Shown here: in pieces, positions 14,756 through 23,381 of the stretch | Numbering within the stretch: position 1 is the first letter of the stretch | Layout of the letters: each line of letters begins with the position of its first letter | Origin: a virus | Length of the DNA: 24,325 nucleotides | Reading direction: 5' to 3' (one strand) | IMG/VR virus record: IMGVR_UViG_3300033571_017142 | Span: 1-24,325 of that record | Program-made: the position numbers and the translations under genes | Notes under the pieces: generated by a model | What the model was told of the DNA's origin: nothing | The model's database searches: none | The model's input: the letters and a program-made list of their open reading frames with translations, nothing else

Positions 14756-15789
14756 AGCGCGTCGCGCTCACCGCCGACCTCCAGCTTCAGCCGCAGTCAC
14801 GATACTCGACGCTCTCCGCGTCGGGTGTGACTACGCGGCTTGAGGACTTCATCCGGTGCTTCGAGTGGATCGTTGCGGAGGCGACCAAGGCCAAGTGCGA
14901 CACGTTGTTCATCCTCGGCGACTTGTTCGACTCGCGCACGGTCATCGACGTGTCGGTCATCGACAAGTCGTGCCGAGCGTTCGCTGAAGCGCGCAAGCAC
15001 CTCGACATCCACGTTCTCGTCGGCAACCACGACGCTTACCTGAGGTCATCCGCCATCAACTCGACGCAGATGCTGCGCGGCCTCGCCACGATTCACGAAG
15101 AGGTGGCGACCGTCGGGCCATTTGTTGTCGTTCCGTGGGTTGACGCGCACGACGCCTACGAGCGCGCCTTGCAGCGAGCTGACACGCTGTTCACCAAGAT
15201 GCGGGTGCCTCGGTCGTATCTGCTTTCGCACGGGATGTTCGGGTCGGCGGTTCCGATGGCGAAAGGTCTGCCGGTCGAGTGGCTTCAGAACTCTCCGTGG
15301 GCTGGCGTGTTCCTCGGTGACGTTCACGATCCGGTCGTGTTGCAGAAGAACCCGGTCATTCGCTACGTCGGCTCGCCGCTTCAGATTCACTTCGGCGACG
15401 CGGGTCGCCAGCGTGGGTTCGTCATCCTCGACGCGGAAACGGGGAAACACGACTACATCGAGAACACGGTCAGTCCGCGATTCCACGTCATCGCCGAGCA
15501 CGCTGACCTGAAGGCTGCACGAAAGAACGACTTTCTCCGCGTCAACCCGAAGATCGCGGCTCCGTGTGGCCTCATCAACCGTCTCGTTCACGACGCCAAG
15601 GCGTTGAGCACTTGGGTGACCACGGAAACGATCGTCGAAGACGACTCTCCGATGGCTCGCATCGTCAACGCCAACAGTATGCACGACGAGCAACTGCTGC
15701 GTGCGTACTGCACGTTCAGCAAGATCGCGGACCCTGATCGCCTGATCGCCACCGGACTCAATCTGCTCAAGGAGGCGCGCGAACTGTGA
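14752..15789 (+). CDS. sbcD: SbcD/Mre11-like nuclease subunit (T4 gp47-like)
   Basis: Calcineurin-fold metallophosphoesterase subunit that, with the SbcC-like ATPase encoded next, resects or opens DNA ends. 345 residues. Visible motifs: TADLQL (D9, Q11), LGDLFDSR (D57), GNHD (N92, H93, D94), SHG (H160) and GDVH (D190, H192), followed by a YVGSPLQIHFG segment and a C-terminal capping region. Motif I normally reads D-x-H; here it is D-x-Gln. The usual GHxH reads GDVH; that Asp variant I recall from phage relatives. The start is GTG 14752 in a GTGA overlap with the membrane-protein gene. The stop overlaps the SbcC GTG the same way, so the two subunits are translationally coupled. Confidence 0.9.
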   Translation: MKRVALTADLQLQPQSRYSTLSASGVTTRLEDFIRCFEWIVAEATKAKCDTLFILGDLFDSRTVIDVSVIDKSCRAFAEARKHLDIHVLVGNHDAYLRSSAINSTQMLRGLATIHEEVATVGPFVVVPWVDAHDAYERALQRADTLFTKMRVPRSYLLSHGMFGSAVPMAKGLPVEWLQNSPWAGVFLGDVHDPVVLQKNPVIRYVGSPLQIHFGDAGRQRGFVILDAETGKHDYIENTVSPRFHVIAEHADLKAARKNDFLRVNPKIAAPCGLINRLVHDAKALSTWVTTETIVEDDSPMARIVNANSMHDEQLLRAYCTFSKIADPDRLIATGLNLLKEAREL

Positions 15790-17651
15790 CGGGCTATCGC
15801 ATCGGCAAGACGGTCATTCACAACTTCATGGCGTTTGCTGACGCCACGTTCGACTTCTCACTACCCGGTCTGACGGTCGTTGAGGGTCGGATTCGTGGCG
15901 TTCCTGGCTGCGACTCGAACGGGTCAGGCAAGTCAGCGTTGCTCGAAGCTCCGGTCTGGGCCATCACCGGCAAGACGATCCGCGAGGAGTGCAGCGGCGA
16001 CAAGGTGATCCGAAACGGCACCAACGACGGCTGCTTCGTCGATGTCACCATTCGTGGTCCGAAGGCGATCCGAATCGTGCGGTATCGAGGCCATTCGACT
16101 CACGGCAACAAGGTCATGCTCTACGTCGATGGGAAGGACGTGAGCCGTGGCACGTCGGTGCAGACGGACGTTGCCATTGAGTCAGAGCTTGGCCTGGACT
16201 TCGACACGTTCCTGAACACCGTTGCGTTTGGCGCGCGGGCTGAGGTCCGTTCGTTCTTCTTCGCGACGGACACCGAGCGCAAGCGCATCATGGACAAGCT
16301 GCTTGGTCTTGAGGTGTACGAGCGCGCGCACGATCTCGCTAAGGACCAACTACACAAGTGCGCAAAGGAGTTCGAGCCGCTGTCTCGTGAGGAAGTGTCT
16401 CTCGGATTCGCCATCACCGAGAAGTCGAAGGTCATCGACGACCTGTGCGAGACCCCGACGTACGACATCGTGGACATTCAAGATCAGCAGCTCCTCGTCC
16501 GGGGAAAGGACCGGCAGATCGCGTCCTTGCGCGCCGATCTCGCCGCCGCCAAGCAGATCGCTGGCGAAGCGGAGCAGAAGCACCGAGACGCGCTACGCCG
16601 ACACGATCGCGCCTTGGAGCAGTACCAACGTGATCGTGAATCCGCTCTCCGCGAGATCACGACCAAGCTCGCTGAGGCAACCACTCACGACACCTCGCGA
16701 ACCAAGTTGAAGGTGCGGGCCGATCAGGCGGCAAAGCACACCGACACGGACTGTCCGACCTGCTTCCAACCCATCACCAAAGCGTCGTCCAAGCGCGTTT
16801 CGTCGGTTCTGGCGGAGCAAGCGCAAGAGCACTACTCCGCCGCGAAGACGCTGCGCGATCAGGCGGATGAGCTTCGCAAGCAGCTCGAACAGATCAAACG
16901 CCCAGAACCGCCCCCTGTGGACGCGGCCAAGAACCTGTCCGATGACGTGCGCGAGATCGAGCACGCGATTCGACTGGTCGAGGCAGAGAAGAAGCAGGTG
17001 CAAGAGCGTCTGCGGTCGATGCGCGAGGTTTTCGACAACATCACCAACAAGCTCGCTGCTTACAACGCGGAGCGCGACCGTTTGCAGGAGCGTCGAACTC
17101 ATAATCTCGACAAGCAGGTCAAGCTCAAGGAGCAGATGGCCGATCTCGACTTCTGGGTCTCTGCGTTCGGCAACTCAGGCATCAAGAGCTTCGTGATCGA
17201 GTCTGAACTTCCCAAGATCAACGAGACGGCAACACGCTACGCAAGGCGTTTGCTCGGCGACGGCGCGTTCGTTCGCATTCGATCGACGACGAGGCTCAAG
17301 ACGCAGCAATCGGTTGAGCGCGAAAAGATGCAGGTCGAGGCAGGCATTCCAGGCTGTGCGCAGAGCTACGCCAACGCGAGCAAGGGCCAACGTCGGCGAC
17401 TCGACCTTGCGCTGATTCTCGCCTTCCGCGCAGTCGTTTCTGCACGATCTTCGTGCCCGTTCGACCAGCTATTCGCTGATGAGCTGTTTGACGGCGTTGA
17501 CGCCACCGGAGTAGACTGCGTTGTCGAGATTCTGAAAGAAGTCTCAGCCAAGTGTCCGGTCATCTTGGTCACGCACGACGCCATGCTCTCATCCGCTGGC
17601 GACCGTCGGACGTTGGTGACGCACAACGGCGAGTTCGCAAGCATCGGTTGA
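15786..17651 (+). CDS. sbcC: SbcC/Rad50-like ATPase (T4 gp46-like)
   Basis: SMC-type ATPase partner of the SbcD-like nuclease; 621 residues, about the size of T4 gp46 and shorter than bacterial SbcC. An N-terminal ABC half carries Walker A GCDSNGSGKS (41-50, K49). Two coiled-coil arms (about residues 200-310 and 340-460, rich in Glu/Gln/Lys/Arg) flank a zinc hook CPTC (C323, C326). The C-terminal half has the signature SKGQRRRLDLALIL (from S532), Walker B FADELFDGVD (D565, E566) and VTHDAM. The coupled GTG start in a GTGA overlap implies expression in step with the nuclease. It likely prepares single-stranded tails for SSB and RecA. Confidence 0.93.
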   Translation: MTGYRIGKTVIHNFMAFADATFDFSLPGLTVVEGRIRGVPGCDSNGSGKSALLEAPVWAITGKTIREECSGDKVIRNGTNDGCFVDVTIRGPKAIRIVRYRGHSTHGNKVMLYVDGKDVSRGTSVQTDVAIESELGLDFDTFLNTVAFGARAEVRSFFFATDTERKRIMDKLLGLEVYERAHDLAKDQLHKCAKEFEPLSREEVSLGFAITEKSKVIDDLCETPTYDIVDIQDQQLLVRGKDRQIASLRADLAAAKQIAGEAEQKHRDALRRHDRALEQYQRDRESALREITTKLAEATTHDTSRTKLKVRADQAAKHTDTDCPTCFQPITKASSKRVSSVLAEQAQEHYSAAKTLRDQADELRKQLEQIKRPEPPPVDAAKNLSDDVREIEHAIRLVEAEKKQVQERLRSMREVFDNITNKLAAYNAERDRLQERRTHNLDKQVKLKEQMADLDFWVSAFGNSGIKSFVIESELPKINETATRYARRLLGDGAFVRIRSTTRLKTQQSVEREKMQVEAGIPGCAQSYANASKGQRRRLDLALILAFRAVVSARSSCPFDQLFADELFDGVDATGVDCVVEILKEVSAKCPVILVTHDAMLSSAGDRRTLVTHNGEFASIG

Positions 17652-17653
17652 AC

Positions 17654-18286
17654 ATGGTCAACGGTCGTCGCAAGGGCAACAACTACGAGAACACGATCTG
17701 TCGTGCCCTCGCGGCATGGCTCTGCGACGGCGTGACCAGCACGACACCGTTGGCACAGCTTCCGTTCCGTCGCAGATCGACCTCGATCATGCCGCTGGAC
17801 GGGCATTGGCACGGAGCAGGTGACATCCTTCACCGTCCGTCGGCGGACGGCCTTCTTCCGTTTTGCGTCGAGTGCAAGGCCATTGACGGATGGACGCTCG
17901 ACGGGTGGTTCAGCGATCGGTGGGTGGTTTGGTCTTGGTGGGAACAGGCAACGAGGCAGGCCGAACAGGTCGGCTTGTCTCCGTTGTTGCTCTGTTCGCG
18001 GAGCCGGAAAGCAGACTACGCCTTCCTGCGAGAAAGTGACGCATCATGTCTTCAACTCAAACGAACAGCGACGCTCCTCAGACCAAGCGGAGAAAGGGTC
18101 AGCGTCGCGCTTCTCGACGAACTGACGCAGGCACCAAGGCATCTGGTGCTCGCCGTCTCACAGGCGAAGAGATCAGCATCCGCATCGCTGACCGCTTCGT
18201 CGGAATCGACCTCCTCGCCGCCCGCAAAATCTGGAGCGAGGTCGTTGACCTCATCGCGGAAACGCTCTCCTCGGGCCGCCCCGTGA
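17654..18286 (+). CDS. PD-(D/E)XK nuclease, possible Holliday-junction or branch endonuclease
   Basis: 210 residues from ATG 17654, two bases after the SbcC-like stop. An N-terminal basic helix (GRRKGNNYENTICRALAAWL, E12) leads to the catalytic pattern G-D57-I and VECK with E73 and K75, followed by WSWWEQATRQAEQVG and a PLLLCSR strand, an arrangement typical of phage resolvase-like endonucleases of the PD-(D/E)XK fold. The fold appears complete by about residue 165 (RVSVALLDELTQ). The last 40 or so residues are Ser/Ala/Arg-rich and coincide with the HU-like gene in another frame; the first in-frame stop is at 18284-18286, so a 241-base overlap cannot be avoided. Resolution or trimming of recombination intermediates before packaging is an inference from context. 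Confidence 0.78.
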   Translation: MVNGRRKGNNYENTICRALAAWLCDGVTSTTPLAQLPFRRRSTSIMPLDGHWHGAGDILHRPSADGLLPFCVECKAIDGWTLDGWFSDRWVVWSWWEQATRQAEQVGLSPLLLCSRSRKADYAFLRESDASCLQLKRTATLLRPSGERVSVALLDELTQAPRHLVLAVSQAKRSASASLTASSESTSSPPAKSGARSLTSSRKRSPRAAP

Positions 18287-18453
18287 TGCTGCGGAACGTC
18301 GGCGTTCTCGAACCGTACGTCCGTCGGGCCTACAAGTACCGCCACCCGGTGTCCGGGGAGATCCAGACGGCGCGCAAGACCGGCGACCTTCGGCTTATAC
18401 TCTCGCCGAATATGCGCGGTCAGCTACGCACGCTGGCGCGCGGAGCCGAATGA
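18046..18453 (+). CDS. HU/IHF-like DNA-binding protein 1
   Basis: 135 residues. Residues 1-37 are a disordered, Lys/Arg/Gln-rich extension. Residues 38-130 match the HU fold: two helices (EEISIRIADRFVG, AARKIWSEVVDLIAETL), then SGRPVMLRNVGVLEPYVRR and RHPVSGEI, equivalent to the HU 'V-x-L-x-x-F-G' strand and 'N-P-x-T-G-E' arm, ending SPNMRGQL. The usual FG is VG here. ATG 18046 is the only start codon between the in-frame TGA at 18037 and the fold, so the start is well fixed even though it lies inside the nuclease gene. It probably bends or compacts phage DNA, perhaps at the packaging site. The stop overlaps the next ATG. Confidence 0.82.
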   Translation: MSSTQTNSDAPQTKRRKGQRRASRRTDAGTKASGARRLTGEEISIRIADRFVGIDLLAARKIWSEVVDLIAETLSSGRPVMLRNVGVLEPYVRRAYKYRHPVSGEIQTARKTGDLRLILSPNMRGQLRTLARGAE

Positions 18454-18761
18454 CGACCGAACTGCGCGATCAAGCCCGCCAACTCCTCTCCGAAGTCGCT
18501 GCTCTCCGGCAGCAAATCGCCGAACTGACCCGCGACGCTCTGGAGGCCGCCGACGCGAAGAAACTCGTCGGCGTCCCCGGCGACCTGCGCACGCACGTCG
18601 TGGAGCTGGTCAACTACGGACGGTCGTGCCGAGACACGCTGCGCACGCTGGAGACCATGATCCAGCACCTGCGTGCCTGTTCTGACCCGGAGGCCAAGGC
18701 TATCGGAAACTCGCTGGATGCGATGTTCCGCTCGGTTCCTGTGCCGCAATCCCTCCGCTGA
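18450..18761 (+). CDS. Small helical protein upstream of terminase
   Basis: 103 residues, ATGA overlap with the HU-like gene and GGAG four bases before the start. Residues 1-37 form a clear heptad-like helix (RDQARQLLSEVAALRQQIAE), and most of the remainder is also helical (DLRTHVVELVNYGRS, TLRTLETMIQHLRAC). No catalytic or membrane features are seen. Small coiled-coil proteins next to terminase genes can be terminase accessory or head factors; for this one the role is unknown. Confidence 0.75.
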   Translation: MTTELRDQARQLLSEVAALRQQIAELTRDALEAADAKKLVGVPGDLRTHVVELVNYGRSCRDTLRTLETMIQHLRACSDPEAKAIGNSLDAMFRSVPVPQSLR

Positions 18762-18773
18762 CAGCGTGTCACC

Positions 18774-19460
18774 ATGCTGACCGACGCCGAACGCGACCTG
18801 CTCTCACGGACCTTCTCCGGCGGTCCCGCCGTGTTGGTCGAGGAGGGTTACTCCGAGGACGACATCCGTGCGCTCTTCAAGCGTGCGGACGTTCAGGCGT
18901 TCTGGGCGTTGCTACAGCGCGAGCTGGACCACCGCGACGCGCTGGACATCCGGTCCAAGTTCATGCTTCGGCGGCAGCTCGGCACCTTGTCGCGAGGTGC
19001 TGTTGCGATCCTCGGGCAAGCGTTGGCTGGTCCGCAGTACTTGACCATGCGCCGGGATGACGGAACGGTCGCCATCCAGCGCGATGCGCGCGGGAACCCG
19101 ATCTTGACTCGACCGGAGGTCACCGGCATCCAGCTACGAGCTGCCGAAGTCATCCTTGAGTCGCTTGGCGTTCCGTACGCTCGCGCCAAGAACGACTCGG
19201 CACCCGGTGTCGGTGCTGGCGTTGACAACTTGTTCAAGGGCGGCGAGGAGTCCACGGTGCAGATTGCCGAAGACCCCGCGCACGAGAATCCGGCGCAGCG
19301 GGCCTTGTCGCGCGAGCGCGTGCGTAGTGTGATCGCCGTCCTCGCTGGACGTGTCCCTGAGCTGCACGAGAAGCTGAACGAGAACCTTGGCGCGGTGTCG
19401 GACACCAAGCCGAAGCGCAAGGCACCAAGTGGCAAGAAAACGCCCAAAGGTCCAAAGTAA
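18774..19460 (+). CDS. Probable terminase small subunit
   Basis: 228 residues directly before the large terminase, the position of the DNA-recognition subunit in most tailed phages. Residues 8-50 look like a helix-turn-helix region (FSGGPAVLVEEGYSEDDIRA, then DVQAFWALLQREL), as in small terminases. The middle is helical (RSKFMLRRQLGTLSRGAVAI) with a short strand pair around MRRDDGTVAIQRDARGNP. The C-terminus is very basic (KPKRKAPSGKKTPKGPK), suited to DNA contact. Start ATG 18774 has only a weak ribosome site. The end overlaps the large terminase start by 32 bases. Assignment rests on position and general make-up rather than a diagnostic motif. Confidence 0.65.
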   Translation: MLTDAERDLLSRTFSGGPAVLVEEGYSEDDIRALFKRADVQAFWALLQRELDHRDALDIRSKFMLRRQLGTLSRGAVAILGQALAGPQYLTMRRDDGTVAIQRDARGNPILTRPEVTGIQLRAAEVILESLGVPYARAKNDSAPGVGAGVDNLFKGGEESTVQIAEDPAHENPAQRALSRERVRSVIAVLAGRVPELHEKLNENLGAVSDTKPKRKAPSGKKTPKGPK

Positions 19461-21504
19461 AGACCCGACGCTCGGGTCGCTCGAAGCCCCCGACACCCCG
19501 CTCACGCAAGCCGGTGAGCGGCTGTTCGTCCGCGTGGCCGAGGAGGTCATGCACGGCCATCGCGCCTTGTTCGACTCGCTGTCGCTACACGAACGCCAGA
19601 TCGTCTTGGAGTGGCTGGCTGATGCCGTCGCGGAAGGTCGTGCCGAGAATATGCTGCACGACGTTCTGTGGGAGATCGACTTCGTGCAGAAGCCGCCTTC
19701 GATCCAAGAGTTCGTCCATAGCGACGAGTACCTTGGTCGCTCGGCCAGCGAGCTACAGCCGAAGTGGAAGGAAGACCTCTTCCGCGTGTTCGCCCCAGGA
19801 AGCGAAATCTTCGAGTGGGTGCTGACGGGCGCGATCGGCATCGGCAAGACCACGCTCGCGTGCGTCGCGCAGGCGTACAAAATCTGCGTGCTCTCGTGCC
19901 TGCGCAACCCGGCCGCGTACTACGGACTCTTGCCAGATTCGATGGTTGTGTTCGGGATCTACTCGATCACGAAACGGCAGGTGAGCGACGCCGGTTATTT
20001 CAAGCTGCGCGGCTTCCTCGACACGTCGCCGTACTTCCGAAGCAAGTTCCCGCGAAACCGGAAGATCGACTCGAAGGTCGTCTTCCAGCGGCAGAACGTG
20101 CAGATCGTTCCTGGCTCTCAGGAGATGCACGCCATCGGTCTCGACCTCTTCAGCTTCATGATGGATGAGGTCAACTTCATGCGCACGAAGGAGAACAAAG
20201 ACACCGGAAAGATGGTGGGTCAGGCGTACGACCTCTACAACGCCACCCGCACTCGTCTGATGTCGCGCTTCATGCGCCCCGGTGGAACGCTGCCGGGCAT
20301 GATGATCTTGATGTCGTCTCGAAACGCGCAGACGAGCTTCTTGGAGGAGCATCTGAAGAAGATCGACCCCAAGATCACCTACGTCAGCGACTACGCGCTG
20401 TGGGACGTGAAGCCCAAGCACCTGTTCGTCAAGCCGCGTTTCGCTGTCGAGATCGGCGACCGAACGAGCCGTTCGCGCGTGCTGAAGCCTGCGGAGACAC
20501 CACGCAAGGACTCCAAGGTCATTCAGGTTCCCGGCGAGTTCCGCAAGCAGTTCGACGAGGACGTGGACCAAGCGTTGCGCGACTTGGCTGGCGTCGCCAC
20601 GTTCAACCTGTCGCCTTTGATCCGCGACCGTCAGTCGGTGTTCGATGCCGTCCACAGCGGTATGCACCACCCGTTCAAGCGCGACGTGGTGAGCATCGAC
20701 TACCAAAACGAAGAGCGCATCGACGACTTCTTCGCACTCGACAAGGCGTGCCACATCAGCGCGTCGAAGTACGTCCCCCGCGTCAACCCCGCAGCTTTAC
20801 GCTTCCTGCACCTCGACATCGCGCTGTCCGAGGACTGCTTGGGCATCGCCATGGGGCACGCAGCGGGCATCGTGCGAAACGAAAGAACGCATGAGGACGG
20901 GACGGTCAGCGAGATCCCCAACCCGTTCATCGTGATCGACTTCATGCTCCGCGTCTCTCCGCCCCCCGGCTCCGAGATCGACCTGGGCAAGATCCGCAGC
21001 TTCATTCTGTACATCAGCAAGTTCTACAACATCGCAAAGGTCACGTTCGACCGCTTCCAGTCCGCCGACTCGATCCAGATCATGCGCAAACTCGGCTTCG
21101 ACTGCGGGCACCTGTCCGTGGACCGAGACGAGGAGGCATACGTCGCGCTGCGCAGCGCGCTGTTCGACCGGCGAATCCTCTACTACGAGTACACGCCGTT
21201 CATCGACGAGATTCTGGACCTCGAACGCGACGCCAAAATGCGCAAGGTCGATCACCCTGTGCGATCCTCGAAGGGCGGCCGAGGCAGCAAGGACGTTTCC
21301 GACGCCGTGGCTGGCGTGGTGTGGCATTGCACCAACGACCCTCGTGTCCGTGACTCGGCGTCACTCGTAGAGTTCCAGGCGCGGAGTAAGCTGCAAAACC
21401 GTGAGCAAGTGGTCGAAGCCACCAAGGCGTCTGCTGCCGAGCGCGCTGCATCCATCCCCGGAGTTGACGCCTCGTGGGATCAGTTGATGCGCAACCTGCG
21501 CTAG
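19429..21504 (+). CDS. terL: Terminase large subunit
   Basis: Packaging motor and headful or site-specific nuclease, 691 residues. The ATPase domain has Walker A GAIGIGKTT (134-142, K140), Walker B FSFMMDEVNF (D246, E247) and coupling motif MILMSSRN. The RNase H-like nuclease domain has three acidic sites: FLHLDIALS (D463), VTFDRFQS (D541) and GSKDVSDA (D622, D625). GTG 19429 is chosen because AAGG precedes it by six bases and it gives a modest 32-base overlap with the small subunit; the in-frame TTG at 19387 has no support, and ATG 19549 would remove N-terminal helical sequence. It acts at the prohead vertex formed by the portal encoded next. Confidence 0.96.
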   Translation: MARKRPKVQSKDPTLGSLEAPDTPLTQAGERLFVRVAEEVMHGHRALFDSLSLHERQIVLEWLADAVAEGRAENMLHDVLWEIDFVQKPPSIQEFVHSDEYLGRSASELQPKWKEDLFRVFAPGSEIFEWVLTGAIGIGKTTLACVAQAYKICVLSCLRNPAAYYGLLPDSMVVFGIYSITKRQVSDAGYFKLRGFLDTSPYFRSKFPRNRKIDSKVVFQRQNVQIVPGSQEMHAIGLDLFSFMMDEVNFMRTKENKDTGKMVGQAYDLYNATRTRLMSRFMRPGGTLPGMMILMSSRNAQTSFLEEHLKKIDPKITYVSDYALWDVKPKHLFVKPRFAVEIGDRTSRSRVLKPAETPRKDSKVIQVPGEFRKQFDEDVDQALRDLAGVATFNLSPLIRDRQSVFDAVHSGMHHPFKRDVVSIDYQNEERIDDFFALDKACHISASKYVPRVNPAALRFLHLDIALSEDCLGIAMGHAAGIVRNERTHEDGTVSEIPNPFIVIDFMLRVSPPPGSEIDLGKIRSFILYISKFYNIAKVTFDRFQSADSIQIMRKLGFDCGHLSVDRDEEAYVALRSALFDRRILYYEYTPFIDEILDLERDAKMRKVDHPVRSSKGGRGSKDVSDAVAGVVWHCTNDPRVRDSASLVEFQARSKLQNREQVVEATKASAAERAASIPGVDASWDQLMRNLR

Positions 21505-21566
21505 CGGGTCTAGGACCGGCCCCTGCGCGCGGGTATCCTGGCGGAAACACGTCGAAGCGAGGCTCT

Positions 21567-23381
21567 GTGTCGTCGATCAATCCGCCCAGGCAGTCCACGC
21601 AGCCGCATCAGCGCGGCTGGTTCTACGATCTTCTGCGCCATTTCAAGCGAGCGGATCACCCCGTTTCTGCCGAGCTGGACGATCTTGACTACACCCTCGA
21701 TCTTCCGGGGGCGGACACGCAGGTCATGGACCTGCTCAAGCTCGACGCCGACCGCAAGAAGAAGCTGTCGCTGTTCGACGAGATGGACGCCTTCGGCCTC
21801 GTCCAGTCCATCCTCGACCTGTACGCCGAGGAAACGACCCAGCCGGACTACGACAAGCAGCGTCGCGTCTGGATCGAGTCTAAGGCCAAGCACATGATCG
21901 ACCAGGGCGACATCGGCTTGCAGAATATGCAGGTCGAAGACCGGATCACGTCGATCGCGCGTCGCGTCGCCAAGTACGGAGACGAGTTCCGTCGGCACAT
22001 CTACGAAACGGGCAAGGGCATCCTAGGGTGGCGCACCGTCACGGCTGGCTCGATCACTCGCATCGACGATCGTTTCTCTCGTCTGGTTGGCTTCAAGCAG
22101 GACGGTAAGACCTTCCGGGCCAACACGCGCGACGTGTCGTGGCCGTGGGACTACAGCCACTTCCGACTTCCGGGCAAGGACTCGGAAGAGGTGTACGGCA
22201 CGTCCATGCTGGAGCCGATGTTCCGTCCGTGGCGACAGCTCGCGTTGACCGAGGACGCGATGCTGATGTTCCGCCTGCGTCGCGCACCGGATCGAAACGC
22301 GGTGTTCGTCAACATCGGTTCGATGGACCCGACGGAAGGCGCGAAGTGGCTGAACGCCTACCGCAAGAAGTTCAGGAAGAGCGAGTTCGTCGATCCAGCC
22401 AGCCCATCGTACAAGAAGCAGTACAACCCGCTCACGCCGCTGGAGGACGTGTTCATCCCCGTCCGAAACGGCGATGAGGTCCGCGTCGAATCGTTGTCCG
22501 GCAGCGGCACGATCGGCGAGACCTACGACTTGGAGTACTTCCGCGACGCCTTCTTTGGGTCGGCGCGTGTGCCCAAGGCGTATCTCGGCTTCGAGGGCGA
22601 CATCAACGCCAAGGCGACGCTGGTGATGCAAGACATCCGCTTTGCGCGCGGATGCAAGAAGCTGCGCAGCTCGCTGATCCTCGGCATCCGAAACGCGCTG
22701 GACATCCACTTCGTCTTGTCCAACCCGGCGGACGGTTCGATGAAGTTCGACCCGATGCTGGCCGAGAACAACTACATCGTGCAGATGTCGCCGATCTCGT
22801 ACCTTGATGAGTTCGAGCGTCTGGAGCTGGTCAAGCTGCGTTTCGACATCTTGGAGGCGCAGATGCGCATCGCAGGCGAGCTGCAACTCGACCTGCAAGT
22901 TTGGGCCGCGTACATCCTGCTCAACTACGCAAAGCTGCCAGAAGACCTCGTGATGCGTCTGCTCACCAAGGCTGCGAAGCCGCCGGAAACGCCAGCCGAA
23001 GCTCAGGCGTTCGAGAAGACCCTTTCGCCGGAGCAACGCGCTCTCTGGTCCTCGCTGCCAGGACAGACGCAGAGTCACGTTCTTGGCGGTGGCGACGTGC
23101 GCAAGGGGTTCGGCGTCATCACGCTCGACGAAGAGGTCCGCATCGCGGAAACGGTGCATCGTTCGCCGCAACTGCGAAAGGTGATCGGAGACATCCACTA
23201 CCTGTTCTCGGCTTCGTCGCTCGACGAAGCTGCGCAGCAGATCGACAGCTCGCTGATTCCGCCGCGTGTTCCAGGCGGCGCGTTCGCGAAGTTGGTCTCG
23301 GAGTCCGACGAGGAGACGCGCATCCAGCAACTGCGCGAAGACCTCGAACGTCTCGGCACGCCGGAGATGAAGCGGACATGA
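21567..23381 (+). CDS. Portal protein, T4 gp20-like
   Basis: Dodecameric ring at the head vertex through which DNA enters and leaves; 604 residues. The core resembles T4 gp20: YGTSMLEPMFRPWRQLAL from residue 210, then EDAMLMFRLRRAPDR and a VFVNIGSMD strand, then YFRDAFFGSARVPKAYLG (VPKAYLG from 335) with FEGDINAKATL. These parallel gp20's 'EDALVIYRITRAPDRR' and 'YFRKKLYRSLNVP' segments. GTG 21567 has GAGG four bases upstream; an in-frame GTG at 21474 lies within terL and would add an Ala/Gly/Pro-rich stretch that looks non-coding. The 62-base gap after terL holds TATCCTG (21534-21540), a possible -10 without a good -35. The stop overlaps the next ATG (ATGA). Confidence 0.92.
   Translation: MSSINPPRQSTQPHQRGWFYDLLRHFKRADHPVSAELDDLDYTLDLPGADTQVMDLLKLDADRKKKLSLFDEMDAFGLVQSILDLYAEETTQPDYDKQRRVWIESKAKHMIDQGDIGLQNMQVEDRITSIARRVAKYGDEFRRHIYETGKGILGWRTVTAGSITRIDDRFSRLVGFKQDGKTFRANTRDVSWPWDYSHFRLPGKDSEEVYGTSMLEPMFRPWRQLALTEDAMLMFRLRRAPDRNAVFVNIGSMDPTEGAKWLNAYRKKFRKSEFVDPASPSYKKQYNPLTPLEDVFIPVRNGDEVRVESLSGSGTIGETYDLEYFRDAFFGSARVPKAYLGFEGDINAKATLVMQDIRFARGCKKLRSSLILGIRNALDIHFVLSNPADGSMKFDPMLAENNYIVQMSPISYLDEFERLELVKLRFDILEAQMRIAGELQLDLQVWAAYILLNYAKLPEDLVMRLLTKAAKPPETPAEAQAFEKTLSPEQRALWSSLPGQTQSHVLGGGDVRKGFGVITLDEEVRIAETVHRSPQLRKVIGDIHYLFSASSLDEAAQQIDSSLIPPRVPGGAFAKLVSESDEETRIQQLREDLERLGTPEMKRT

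Noticed and set aside
21505-21566. Promoter in the terL-portal gap
   Set aside because: TATCCT is present at 21534-21539 but no -35 with more than two or three matches sits at proper spacing.
22023-23330. Antisense open frame of about 435 codons opposite the portal gene
   Set aside because: Shadow of a strongly coding frame; composition is Arg/Leu/Val/Asp-skewed with no recognisable domain.
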